Assembly: GCA_009746045.1 (NCBI GenBank)
Contig: RPFO01000156.1
Coordinates: 2,547,588-2,611,587, forward strand
Origin: Mesostigma viride
Lineage: Eukaryota > Streptophyta > Mesostigmatophyceae > Mesostigmatales > Mesostigmataceae
Reading direction: 5' to 3'
Length of the DNA: 64,000 bases
Under the pieces are notes generated by a model, which was given only the letters and a program-made list of their open reading frames with translations, made no database searches and was not told the DNA's origin. The first letter of the stretch is position 1; each line of letters begins with the position of its first letter. The position numbers were made by a program, and so were the translations under genes. Positions 50,116 to 61,290 of the stretch are shown here, piece after piece.

Positions 50116-53100
50116 ATGGGAGTAGCCAGTGTGATCAAGACGCTCTACCTGGTTCTTTATAATTCTGCACAGGCTGTTGGATGGTCAGTACGAACCATGG
50201 CAGTATGCGTCAAAGTCTGCTCAAGGCACCTCGCCAATATTCTTCCGCCCTCCCTGCTCTACAAGCTGCAGGCAGAGGATTTACCGACCAACTCGTCTTT
50301 CCACATTCCTTTCTGCGCAGGGCGGGTGGCTTCACGCTCACTGTTAATGCTCTGTACTATACTGGGCGCTGGGAAAGCGTCTTTTGGTCAGCTTCGCCCT
50401 TCATAGGTAAAGCCTGCGTCTCTTTAATATGCAGATGCAGCTGCCAGCGTTTGGGTTGACGGGTTTGCTTGTTTTGTACGAGCAGGTTATCTCACCGAAC
50501 GAGCATTTTCATTTTGTGGGCAATGTCACGAGGTTGTCATTTCAGGCTTAGATTCATAGCGTTACGTGAATAATTCCTGTACCACCAGCAATGCTTGAAT
50601 GCCAGATGTTGTGGACGTTCCAGCTGGGTCGCCGTTAGACAGCAAAAGTGATTCAACTTGTTACGAAATTTTCAAAAGAGAGAAGTTGCAATGGCGGCCC
50701 AATGACATCGTTTGAAGGAAAATAGCTGCTTCCGTTCTGCCTGCAGTCGTCCATAGACCAGGCAGATGTTCTGTCTTGCAAGGCCTTCTCCTTTCCACTT
50801 GTGATCCGCCCCGGGCCATCATCAGCCTGCACTCCACTGTCGTAGGCGCCACAATTTACCAACATTGTCTTGGTGCATCGCAACGGCAGGGTTCCCTCCT
50901 AGGAGGCTCCTTTCCTTAGGGCCTCTTTAGTTTATGTCCCTGTACCTTTGTGCTCACCCAGGACCTGGGTAGGACTAGTAGGGAATCCAACCCAAGGTAG
51001 TTGTAATCTGCCCTGAGTAATCTGCCATGAATAATCTGCCGAAATCTGGGGCCACGCTTGCAAAGCCTACTCTGGTTGATTAACCCATCCCCCCCCCCCC
51101 TCCCATCCCACCTCTACCTCCGGGACCAAGGAACCAAAGGGGCCACCCTTGCAAAGCCTAGTCTGGTTGATTAGCTCTCCCCCCCTCCTCTACCTCTAGG
51201 ACTAGAGAACGTCTAACCGAAACGGGCCACCCTTGCAAAGCCTCGCCCAACAAAAACTTTTCAATGCTGACCTAAGAACCCTCTCCCCATTGCATTTTTC
51301 CGTGTGCATTGGCCATACCCCCCACTTCCCCCCCCCCCCCCCTCGTGTGGCGCTTTCTCACTGCTGGCATCCTCGGCATCGACATCCCATGCTTCCCCGG
51401 CGGCGTGGGACTCCCATACCTTCGCGCTTGCAGCGGTCTGCCAGCTGGCGTCCCTGCTGGAGGTGATCCATGCGGCTACAGGTGAGAGGCCGCATGGACG
51501 CAATGGGAAGCAACCAAACTTGTACCCCTCCCTCCCAGGTTCTTGTGCACAAAAGCGCCGCCAATGCACTGCATGGCCCTCATGCTGGCTTCCCTGCAGG
51601 CTGTCTGCTGCGCTCGCATGCACTGACTACTCACGCTCACTCACACACACGCACACACACACACACACAGCCAGACGTCCCCCCCACCCCCTACCCCCCA
51701 CCCCCTACCCCCCACCCCCTACCCCCACCCCCACCCCCACCCCCCACCCCACCCCACCCCCGCCCCCACCCCCCCCCACCCCCCACCCCCCACCCCCACC
51801 CCCACCCCCCACCCCCCACCCCCAACCCCAACCCCCACCCCCAACCCCCCAACCCCACCCCCACCGACTCTCCACAGGTCTCGTGCGCACCAGCGCTGCC
51901 AATAAGTTGCCTTCACTACTGCTGGCCTCCCTACTGTTTGCCTCTGATGTCATAGTACACTACAAATATGTGCTCCCTACAGATGCACGTGTCGGAGGTA
52001 CTTTAACTTGCGCGTTTTTCGCGTCCCAGCGCTCGGCAGCATTTAGTTTACTATTTGTTGCTTGCCTCGACAATATGTGCGCTCCCCAACCCCCTGTTCA
52101 CAGGCCTCGTGCGCACCAGCGCTGCCAACGCGCTGCTCCAGTGGGCGGGGCGGTGGCACGTCATCCTGGTCCTCAAATACATCGCGCCCGCGGTACGTCA
52201 AGCTATTTATAGTCTTATCTCTTGACGACGCTCGAGTTAGATCCGTGTCACTGGTGTGTGCCTGCCTGGTCCTCGAGTACATCGCGCCCGCAGTACGCCC
52301 GATGATTGTAGTATATCATCTGACTTAATGAAGTTTCTAGAAGAATCAGATAAGTGTTACCGGTGTGTGCCTGCCTGGTCCTTAAATATAGCGCGCCCGC
52401 GGTTGCGTCAAGCTATCTATAAAACTAAGGCATAGTGTGCAGTACTAGGCTAGATATAGCCTGTTGCTACTTAGCTAGCACCAGGCTGGATATAGCCTGT
52501 TACTACTTAGCTAGTACTAGGCTGGATATAGCCTGTTACTACTTAGCTAGTACTAGGCTGGATATAGCCTAGTACCAGGGTAGACATATAAGCTCCGTGT
52601 GTGTCTAGCCAGTGCTTAAGTACTAGGCACCCGCGGCAAGTATAGCTAGGTATCTATAGCGCTGCGCGCGCTGTTTCGTAGGTGTTGGCATCCTTGTACA
52701 GTCACTCGCGCCTTCAGTTGGGTTCGAGGTTTTACTCGGGTCAACCCAACTTAAGGCGTGAATGGCTCTACTTCATTGTACTAATTTGAACTAAAATATA
52801 CTCAAAATACTACTCTGAACTACTTTGAACTTATAATGCCGAAATCCTGTTCGGCCCAACTTAAGGCATGAACACAACTTAAGCCAACCAAGCTTAAGGC
52901 GTGAATGACTGTACCTACAGCGCTGCGCTTGCTATTTAGTATGCACCAGACTGGCTTGTCCACCTGGTGCTGTAGTCCATTGCACCGAGTCGCATGCTAG
53001 ATTTCTTTTTTGTAAGCAAAGCATTTTGGCTTGATTCCAACTGTATGGCACATGTGAACCCATGCTGGGGGAATGCTGCCCTCGTTGTGCCTCTTATGCT

Positions 53101-56052
53101 ACCCAAAGTCTCCTGAGTGCTTTCCTAATGGCTAATTGGCTATATATACTATTTAAGTGGCTGTGTATTTAATCGGTCACGTAAAGTCTTGCTCTGTTTA
53201 GCAAGGGCTCTTGTAAGTTACTCTTTGGAGCGACTTACGTGCCTCCATGCGGGCTGGTGGTTGCCTGAACCCCACTCCCCTCTTATTCACCGCCCCCCCC
53301 CCCCCCACACACACACACACCTGACCCCCCCACCCCCGCCCCCACCCCCGCCCCTCACACTCCAGATCCAAATCCAGCCCGCGGTCACGTCCCTGTTCCT
53401 GGCATGGTCCCTGAGCGAGGTGAGATATGACCCACGGCCCAGGGGGTTGTACTGATAGTTGCGCAACAAGGTTTTATGCTGATATTGCGCAACAAGGTTT
53501 TGTGCTGATAGTTGCGCAACAAGGTTTTATGCTGATAGTTGCGCAACAAGGTTTTGTGCAGATAGTTGCGCAACAAGGTTTTTTGCTGATAGTTGCGCAA
53601 CAAGGTTTTGTGCAGATAGTTGCGCAACAAGGTTTTATGCTGATAGTTACGCAACAAGGTTTTGTGCAGATAGTTGCGCAACAAGGTTTTATGCTGATAG
53701 TTGCGCAACAAGGTTTTGTGCAGATAGTTGCGCAACAAGGTTTTATGCTGATAGTTGCGCAACAAGGTTTTATGCTGATAGTTGCGCAACGGGGGTTTGT
53801 GCTGATAGTTGCGCAGCGGGGGGTATACGTTATGGTGATTCAACAGGGGTTATGGTTACCGTAGTACAATTCTTTATGGTGATGCAACAGGGGTCATGCT
53901 TACCGTAGCACAATACTTTCTTTATGGTGATGCAACAGGGGTTATGCTTACCGTAGCACAATACTTTATGGTGATGCAACAGGGGTCATGCTTACCGTAG
54001 TACAATATGGGATATGCTGATTGTAGCACAACGGCATCCTGCCACTTGAGGAGTGGTTCGGTGCTGATGCTCTCGGGCAGCACGGCATGTCGGTGTCGGT
54101 TTCACGAGGGAGAGGGGGTTGGATTCAGTAAAACCAAACAATGTTGCATCCAGTACACTCCCCACCACACCGCATAGTGCATACGTATCCAGCAGACAAC
54201 TGGTCAGATGGCGTTTGTAGGACAAAGTTGCAGAGGAAAACTGCAGGCCAATAATTAGTTTCAGCGTTACCTGGTTACTGTTTTGTGCCATGGCGTGGCC
54301 TACCATATCAATAGCACGATCAAATCATACCTACATGAACCAACAGCATGATCAAATCTTTTTGTATGTGAGGGGAAGGGACCGTGTCTTCTTCTGAGCG
54401 AGTGCATCGTTCCTCGAAGTCCCTGCTGGTACACCAGCATCGCCCTGCAGGGCGCGACGCGTGCCCTGGTGGGGGCCCGTACGGTTCGGGTGTCTCACTG
54501 GTAGTAAATTGTTATCGGGTAGTATATTGTTATTGGGTAGTATATTGTTATTGGGTAGTATATTGTTATTGGGTAGTAAATTGCTATTCCGTAGTATACT
54601 GTTATGGGGTAGTATACTGTTATGGGGTAGTATACTGTTATGGGGTAGTATACTGTTATGGGGTAGTATACTGTTATGGGGTAGTATATTGCTGTTGGGT
54701 AGTATACTGTTATTGGTTAGTATACTGTTATGGGGTAGTATATTGTTATTGGGTAGTATACTGTTATGGGGTAGTATACTGTTATTATGTGCCTCACCCT
54801 TTCATCATGGTAGGACAGGATTTTATTCAGGGGTAATACGATAGGACAACATCATTGTTGGGTAGGAAATTGTCATCGGTTGTTGTGCCGGCTTAGCATG
54901 CCTTGCTTGTTTTTGAAACATGTCCTTACCTTTTACCTTTTTTCGTACCCCTTTCTTTTGAAAATGGACATGGCCTGTCCCTGCAACAGCCATGCTTACT
55001 TACTCTGCTGCTGTCACTCTAATGCTGACGCTGCATTGCTCTCTGGCACGTTTTGGGGCGTGTCATGGGTTTGGCTCAATACCGGCATATTTCGAGACAT
55101 GTCGGCAATGTGTTGGCACAACGAGCGCATGTTTACCATTGTGGGCTGCATGTTCACATCTGGCTGGGTGGATTCGTAATAATAATAATAATAATAATAA
55201 TAATGATAACAACAACAACTACTACTACAATAATAATATTAAATTATTGACTCATTATTATTGTTGCTGCGTGCAGATGATCCGCTACCCCCAATACGCG
55301 CTCTCTCTTCTGAAAGCTTGCCCCCGGTGGCTCGAGTGGCTGCGGTAAGGGCGTGGGGCGTGTGTGGGGGGGGGGGGGTTAAACGACTCATTCTATCCCT
55401 TGCTGATTGGGGATCCTAGCGGGGGGGGGGGGGGAAGGGGAAGGGGGGAATGGCTGTATGATCCCTTGCATATCGACTGATGTTACTTTCTTGTTAGTAA
55501 CGAGACAGTTGCATCTGCAGCATGTTGCTAGTCCTCTGTCCTGCTCGCATGGTTATGCCAACTTCTGCATGGGTAGCTCAAATGGTCGTGGTACGGCGGG
55601 CGGGATGCGCGACAAGATGTCCATCCCTCGCGCATACGTTCTGCATGAGTGCCCCGAATGGTTGTGGTCAGGCAGGGGGGGGGGGGGGGGGGATGTGGGA
55701 TAGCTGCTAGTTTCTTGTGTACCCTCTCTCAGATTTTGAGCATCTTTCTCCCATGCATCGATCGATACCTGTTTGGTTTGACAATATATATATATATATA
55801 TATATTTACGCAAGCATATGCGCTGTAGTTTGAATTTCCCAGCTACCGCACTATGCTGGGCAGATGCTTTGCCTTTGACATTATATTTCTGAACTTCTTT
55901 TGTTATTGCTTTAAGTCCTGCTTTGTGGCTGCTGGCGACATGGGCCACCAGGTCATGTTTGCATGAATTTCCTCATTTCCTCCCTCCCCGTTGTTCGCCA
56001 CCAGCCCGCACATCTGTCGCACTCACCAATCCTCACTCAATATTACTGTTAC

Positions 56053-56093
<41 letters not shown>

Positions 56094-57935
56094 CTTACTC
56101 GTCATTATTATACCTTAGTTCATCTCACCCCCTTCTCCCAGGTACTCCGCGATCATCGTCATTTAGCCTCACAACTTCCTTTTCGCATGGGTCCTTATTT
56201 ATGTTGTCCCGCTCCCCTCTCGCAGGTACTCCGCGTTCATCGTCCTCTACCCCATCGGCGTCTCGTCCGAGAGTACGTGTGCAAACGGTCAACCCCGTCG
56301 TGAGCTACACAGCGCAACTAATCCATCCACGTGTTGACTACGCAGCGCAAGTAGTCAACCCACTCGTTACCTCACAGTGAACAAAGTTGTTGCTTAGCTG
56401 TAGGTGATAGTGCTGAAACAGGTTGGTGGCCTGCCCAGGCGCACCTGCCTGGACTGGTGGGAGGCAGTGATATAATATATATGGCCGTGCCCAGTAATAT
56501 ATGGTAGTAGTAATATATAGTAATATTTAGTAGTAGTCATATATGGCTGTGCCCAGTGGGGCATCCCTCAGCCTCTGACGCATGCGCCCCGTTACTAGAG
56601 ACACCGAGTGGGACATGAGTGTGGGCCAAGGGAAGTCCCTCCCCCTTGTGACGTGGAATGAATCCAGGTAATCCAAGGATGGTGAGCCGAATCTAGGGCT
56701 GTTATGTGATTGTGGCGTTATTTGTATATTGCGCGGTGTGGTAATCGTCTACTATTTCCAACTCGGCTACGGCACGATTTGGCACAGTGTGGCTTGACGG
56801 GGGCTGGTGTGCAGGTTTGCTGGGAGGGAACTCACTGGTAGACCAGAGGTTAATTTGTGTTGCGCGCGGTATTGTTGTACGGCGTTTTTACACTGGTTTG
56901 GTCCGCTCACATGTAGCCTGGCTGTATGTCTGCTATTGCTCGATTGCTTACCCATGTTCACAGAATGCTATTTAGAATGCTATTGAATATGACTGGCTGT
57001 CAGTTGCCTGTCAGACAGTGTCAGTGCGCTCTTTCCGTGCAGACTGGCTTCCGTAACCGTACTGCAAGTGCATGATTGCTCTCCTGTGGTTATATTTAAT
57101 ATGCATACTACTGTTGCTTACCTGTGATAATTTTTGTGCAATGCTTATGCACTGCTCTTTTGCTCATGGCTCGTGTTTGTGCAGTCTGGCTGCTCTACCT
57201 TGCGATTGACTACGCGAGGGCGCTGACTTCCTTTGAGCTGCGGATGCCAATCATGGGCATCCCTTTCATCCTCCGCTACAGCTCCTTCCTATTTGTGAGT
57301 ACTGAGCATCCCTTTCATCCTCCGCTACAGCTCCTTCCTATTTGTGAGTACTGAGCATCCCGTTCATCCTCTGATACAGCTCCTTCCTATTTGTGAGTAC
57401 TGAGCATCTCGTTCATCCTCTGATACAGCTCTTTCCTAATCGTGAGTAATGAGCATCCCTTTTGTCCTCCGATACAGTGCATTTCTATTTGTGAGTAATT
57501 AACATCCCTTTCGTGCTCCAAGACAGTGTTTGGGAACTAAGTAAGTAAGTACTTGCGTGTCATGCGCATGGGCATGCCACGGAGTATTATGCTAATAGAT
57601 CATTAGAAAATAATTACACGAAACTTACACATATCGTTTTGGAACTAGCCAGTGCAGTATAGATCTAGACCTTGAGCACTTATTACCTGTTCCTGTTTTA
57701 TTGACCGGCCTTCTCTACCAGGTCTAACTGGCGTTTATTTGTTTGCTTGCCACTCCACCGCCGCCCCTTGCACTTCCCGCAGTTCCTCATCTGGATTTAC
57801 CCGGCATTGTGGTGGAAACTGTATTCCTACATGCTGGCTCAACGGTCCAAGAAGCTAGGGCCAGAGATGGGGGATAGTAAATCCAGGGTGAAAGAAACGA
57901 AAACGGATAAGAAGTCTAAAAAGAAGTCGAGTTAA
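50116..57935 (+). CDS. HACD: Very-long-chain (3R)-3-hydroxyacyl-CoA dehydratase (HACD/PAS2/PHS1 family)
   Basis: Nine exons join in phase: 50116-50183, 50321-50406, 51434-51481, 52104-52192, 53366-53419, 55277-55344, 56226-56272, 57185-57294, 57783-57935 (240 residues). The start is MGVASVIKTLYLVLYNSAQA, with family motif YLxLYN..GW. Next are LASLLEVIHAATGLVRTS, FLAWSLSEMIRYPQY and IVLYPIGVSSEIWLLYLA. Tyr146 and Glu153 have the seven-residue spacing of the catalytic Tyr/Glu pair of the yeast enzyme. IWIYPALWWKLYSYMLAQR leads into a Lys-rich tail ending KKSKKKSS, a likely cytosolic ER-retrieval signal. The enzyme performs the third step of ER fatty-acid elongation, dehydrating 3-hydroxyacyl-CoA to the 2-enoyl-CoA. 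Introns contain partial copies of exons 4, 7 and 8. Confidence 0.92.
51640..51870. repeat. (CA)n and (CACCCCC)n array
   Basis: C-rich array in HACD intron 3, immediately before a false copy of the exon 4 acceptor edge. Confidence 0.95.
51874..51905 (+). repeat. Copy of HACD exon 4 acceptor edge
   Basis: CACAGGTCTCGTGCGCACCA plus GCGCTGCCAA is 30 bases of the exon start that recurs at 52101 as CACAGGCCTCGTGCGCACCA. The downstream frame diverges, so it is a pseudo-exon. Confidence 0.9.
52250..52425 (+). repeat. Two copies of HACD exon 4 donor edge
   Basis: CCTGGTCCTCGAGTACATCG plus CGCCCGCAGTACG (52265) and CCTGGTCCTTAAATATAGCG (52376) repeat the real end CCTGGTCCTCAAATACATCG at 52165. Confidence 0.9.
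52425..52610. repeat. ~36-bp tandem repeat
   Basis: Four units of GGCTGGATATAGCCTGTTAC plus TACTTAGCTAGTACTA in HACD intron 4. Confidence 0.9.
53455..53815. repeat. 27-bp palindromic minisatellite, ~13 copies
   Basis: Unit GTTGCGCAACAAGGTTTTAT plus GCTGATA contains the perfect palindrome GTTGCGCAAC. TATGCTGATA and TGTGCAGATA variants alternate, giving a 54-bp higher-order unit. HACD intron 5. Confidence 0.95.
53820..54025. repeat. ~48-bp tandem repeat, ~4 copies
   Basis: Units around TTTATGGTGATGCAACAGGG with GCTTACCGTAGCACAATAC. Confidence 0.85.
54505..54792. repeat. 18-bp minisatellite, ~16 copies
   Basis: Units GGGTAGTATACTGTTATG with ATTGTTATT variants in HACD intron 5. Confidence 0.95.
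55179..55250. repeat. (AAT)n and related A/T/C array
   Basis: Short trinucleotide repeat just upstream of HACD exon 6. A poly-G run (55674-55691), (TA)n (55783-55804) and (TTA)n (56051-56090) lie in the next intron. Confidence 0.9.
56135..56160 (+). repeat. Copy of HACD exon 7 acceptor edge
   Basis: CCCAGGTACTCCGCGATCAT plus CGTC repeats the real edge CGCAGGTACTCCGCGTTCAT at 56221 about 80 bp further on, then stops with TAG. Confidence 0.9.
57257..57535 (+). repeat. 50-bp array of HACD exon 8 donor edge, 5-6 copies with graded decay
   Basis: Unit ATCCCTTTCATCCTCCGCTA plus CAGCTCCTTCCTATTTGTGAGTACTGAGC. The first unit is the real exon end, the second is identical, and units 3-6 carry progressively more changes. 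Confidence 0.95.
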
Positions 57936-58199
57936 GTGTGTCCCAGCTGTGCCAAACCATGGCGTGCATGGCAGGCACGTGCACGTAGCGTGTCCAGCAA
58001 TCGGTGTCGTAAGTTAGCAATTTAAGCATTTTTTGTCGATATCAATGTGCACAGAACCATTCATGGAGTGCGCTTACCTGGACTGGCCACGCACTCAGTC
58101 GGCAACATGAGTTTATTATTTGCTGTTCACCTACGACGTAACGATTTACCTGGACTGGCCGTCTGAAAATGTTGCACCCCGACACGGTGATCAAGTCGG
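57936..58199. other. Downstream of HACD, no gene
   Basis: 3' flank of the HACD gene. No TGTAA poly(A) signal close to the stop and no other feature seen. Confidence 0.4.
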
Positions 58200-58736
58200 C
58201 GATATACTTCTGCGCGGCCTCCGTTGGGAGAGCGAGTCATGTTGACAAACACTTTAGGCATCTTATTTTCATCCCTGATTGATGCAATTGTCTACCCTGC
58301 CCTAGGGGGCAGAGATCGCAGCCTTCTCTCATCACCCTGGACAGGCCACAGACTCGCTGGGAGAGTCTAGCAACTACGAAGCTGTGCGTGTGTTTTCATA
58401 AATCTTCGCCATAGCGCACAAGATAGCTAGCATGCATGGACGCAATTTAAGGCGCCTGCCTCGTCGTCCAGAGGCCGACCACATATGGGCTTGGAACTCA
58501 TTGTAAGTACACTTGTGTGTTGCACGCGCATGGGCATGCCACGGAGTACTATCAATGCTAAACTCGTTAGAAAAATAACTACACGAAAGTAACAAATATC
58601 GCCTGCATAATTAATAAATTTTAACTAATGATATATTTTATTTATATTAATTAAGAACATACCTCCGTAGGGAGGAAATGTACGTAACACATATGAAACT
58701 GCCACCTACTCGGGGTGCATGCAACTGAGGCCTGCA
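58200..58736 (-). mobile_element. Older D-type 3' copies flanking the insertion of element D (left part)
   Basis: GCCTCCGTTGGGAGAGCGAG (58218) and CATACCTCCGTAGGGAGG after an A/T tail (58620-58680) are two further 3' ends. The second continues as CTGCCACCTACTCGGGGTGC up to the target site of D and resumes at 60775. Confidence 0.6.
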
Positions 58737-58751
58737 CATGCACCACCATGA

Positions 58752-60774
58752 ATTGAATTGAATTGAATTGTAACATAACTCCGTTGGGAGTATATGTAGC
58801 ACATAGCCCTTGAGAGGGGGCGTATGGCCTATCATACATCCTAAGCTACTTCCTGCAAGGGTGGGGATGTAAAGGACCCTTGCTCTAGGTGCACCAGGGC
58901 ACGTGCATCCCCATGATCTTCAAGCTATGCCCAGCGAAGGGGGAGCCTGTCATGGGGGGGAAGATCAGCATAGCTATACAAAGAAGCTAGGGCATGGCGT
59001 CTCAGCAGAGAGTTATTCCCTGCATAGGCACAACAGAACTAAATAAAGCTAGGCATCATCTGGGGTGTGGCTCATCATAGGCACACATGTACATGATTAA
59101 ATAAAGCGCGTGGCTTAGCTGGGATAGTGCCTCTAGGAGGCGTACATGTACATGGCCACGGTCTATCTATTCTACACTACTACTGCTATATTCCCCTAAG
59201 CTGGGGCGTCTGGAGTCGCTGGGGCCGCGGGGGGGGGGGGTCGCCTGCCAGGGCTTATGGCCGACGTAGATGGCCGCCCCCTTCCAGTACACCGGCTGTC
59301 CCGCCTTGGTCTGCCGGAGCTGGAGGTAGGTCGGCCATAGCTCCCGTCGCCGTTGTTGCTGCGCCAGGGTCAAGTCGTCATCAAGGGTGAAGAGAGTCTT
59401 CTCGAGCCGCTTGCGGCGTCTGAGAAAAGAAATCTTGTCCGCCGGGGTCTTAAAGGTGAGAAGGAGCGGGGGCGGCCCTGCCTTACCCCGCGCGCGGGGA
59501 AGGCGGTGGGCGGCCAGCTCGATCTCACCGTTAAGGCCCATGCGACCAAGGATTTCTCTCTCAAACGCACGCAAAAGCTTCTCGGAATTCTCACCTTCCT
59601 CCATCTTGAAGTTCTTGACAATGACGTTGAGGCTGCGCTTGGCGAGCTCGGCCTCCTCGCGGAGGTCAAGCGTCTGCTGTTGAAGCTGGGCTGCGACGGC
59701 GGAGGTGGTGGAGGTGGTATGTTGCTTAAGCATGTCCGCCCAGGTGGTGATGGGAGGAGCATCGCCGGCCAGGCCAGCCGGGGCTGGCTTGGCGGCAATG
59801 TCCTTCACCGCCTGGGCGGTGAGGCCTGCGGTGTTCTGCAGAACCTCGATAGCGATGGCGTTGTCCTTAAGACGCTGGTCGATGTCGCGGAGCTGGGCGG
59901 TGATGGCGTCGGAGGTGGGGGTGGTGGCGGTGGAGGAGGCGAGGAGGCTGGAAGTGGCGGTGGAGATGGTGGGGAGCTCAGCAGCCAGCGTGCCGCCCAT
60001 TGCCGCCACATCTGCGGCTAGGGGCGTCACGTGCTGTGAGATGGTTGCTTGGAGGTGGAGGAGGAAGGTGGATTCGGTCAAGGGGGAGGGGGTCCAGAGG
60101 TCCGTGACAGAGCGGTCAAGGATGGAAAAGAGGGCGCCGATCTGAAGACGGGGGCGAGACCAGCTGGCCAGGTTCTCAGATTGTTGTCGCATTGTGAACC
60201 GGCCGTCAGGTCCATTGCGGAAGCGGCAAAGGTGTTGAAGGCGTTGGCACAGGTCGAGAAGGGAGGCGTATGACCCATAAAACACGAACTCCAGTAGCTT
60301 GAGGGGTGGCATGTCGAAATAGCTGGGTCTGGCATCGTTGAAGGTGTTGAAGGTGGAAAATATCCCGTCAACGTCAAAATCGCGCTCAGACCAGCTCGGT
60401 TCGGCTGGGCGGCTGCGTTTTGGCTCAGGCGAGGCTGAAGGCGAGGCAGGAAGCCCGGGAGGGTGCTGGACGACCACCAGTGCGCGACTAGTGGCAGCAC
60501 TGCCTTCCGGCCCTGATGGCGAAGCTGCAGCCGGAGCTGCAGACGTATTTTCATTGCCGAGCGCAGCCGCCAGGCTGCGTTGCGTCGAGGCGCGTTTATT
60601 CGCCATATAGTGCGTTATAGCTTTGGAAAATTATATCAGCATGTGCGTCTAAGAAAGACGAAGCGATTGTGATATTCACAGCTGAATTCGGGGCTCAAAC
60701 GTGAAAGTTATGAGCTCCGACAGCCATGGCTACCTCGTGGCTCGTGGCTCGTGGCTCGTGGCTCGTGGCTCGTG
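58752..60774 (-). mobile_element. Full-length ORF1-only retroelement, copy D, with 15-bp target-site duplication
   Basis: The sense strand is minus: 5' end with about five CTCGTGG-type repeats (60734-60774), a leader related to copy A, intact ORF 60606-59167, a long 3' UTR, terminal hairpin at 58778-58791 (ACTCC/GGAGT) and an (AATTC)4 tail. CATGCACCACCATGA is perfectly repeated at 58737-58751 and 60775-60789. The insertion split an older copy of the same 3' family, whose halves flank it. Confidence 0.9.
59167..60606 (-). CDS. Intact ORF1-like RNA-binding protein of retroelement D (479 aa)
   Basis: Begins MANKRASTQRSLAAALGNEN. The N-terminal ~90 residues are low complexity (Ala/Ser/Pro). FDMPPLKLLEFVFYGSY and a Ser/Thr/Ala-rich middle with predicted helical heptads (AITAQLRDIDQRLKDNAIAI) follow. 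SLNVIVKNFKMEEGEN then HRLPRARGKAGPPPLLLTF, FLRRRKRLEKTLFTLDDDLT, QQQRRRELWPTYLQL and PVYWKGAAIYVG form the C-terminal part. The order (single RRM-like strand, basic HR loop, prxLLLtF, K/R helix, Asp-rich strand, RR helix, YWKG...IYV) parallels vertebrate L1 ORF1p RRM+CTD. Similarity is of pattern, not of close sequence. It would bind element RNA and need RT supplied in trans. Confidence 0.75.
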   Translation of the reverse strand: MANKRASTQRSLAAALGNENTSAAPAAASPSGPEGSAATSRALVVVQHPPGLPASPSASPEPKRSRPAEPSWSERDFDVDGIFSTFNTFNDARPSYFDMPPLKLLEFVFYGSYASLLDLCQRLQHLCRFRNGPDGRFTMRQQSENLASWSRPRLQIGALFSILDRSVTDLWTPSPLTESTFLLHLQATISQHVTPLAADVAAMGGTLAAELPTISTATSSLLASSTATTPTSDAITAQLRDIDQRLKDNAIAIEVLQNTAGLTAQAVKDIAAKPAPAGLAGDAPPITTWADMLKQHTTSTTSAVAAQLQQQTLDLREEAELAKRSLNVIVKNFKMEEGENSEKLLRAFEREILGRMGLNGEIELAAHRLPRARGKAGPPPLLLTFKTPADKISFLRRRKRLEKTLFTLDDDLTLAQQQRRRELWPTYLQLRQTKAGQPVYWKGAAIYVGHKPWQATPPPRGPSDSRRPSLGEYSSSSVE

Positions 60775-61290
60775 CATGCACCACCATGATGCATGTATTA
60801 ACTCCAGCAGCTCTGCAAAGTTGCGGACATGGGTCTCCATCATCAGGAACATAACTCCGATTTCTGGCCTGCGCTGGTTGTCTCCTTGATAACGATCCGT
60901 TGGCCGGGAGTATATGTAGCACATATCCCAGAGAAGGGGCACATGGCATTCTGGGCTACTTCCTGCAATGGTGGGAATGTAAACGACACTTGCTCCAGGT
61001 GCACCACTTGAGGGCACCTGTGCACACCACCATGATGTCTCGGAGCTCACTTAAGCTAGGCCCGTCATGCATGGGGGGAAGATCAACATGGCTATACAAA
61101 AGCTAGGGCATGGCTTCTCAACGTCTCCATCATGCCCCAACCATTTCTAAGCCACTAGAGGGGGAAATCGTCTGCATCCGAGCTGTCCTCTACTATAATG
61201 CATGGCAGATCGATGAGGCAGTAAATTTAATTAAATTAAATTATTACATGACTCCATTGGGAGGTCATTAACTCTTAAACCGTTCTCGCG
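60775..61290 (-). mobile_element. Older D-type copies to the right of element D
   Basis: The part to ~60850 (GCTCTGCAAAGTTGCGGACATGG) is the other half of the copy interrupted by D. From ~60880 a second 3' portion (CCGGGAGTATATGTAGCACATATC ... GATCAACATGGCTATACAAA) matches the 3' UTR of D. Near 61215-61265 a third end, (TTAAA)n plus ATGACTCCATTGGGAGGTCAT, is present. Confidence 0.6.
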
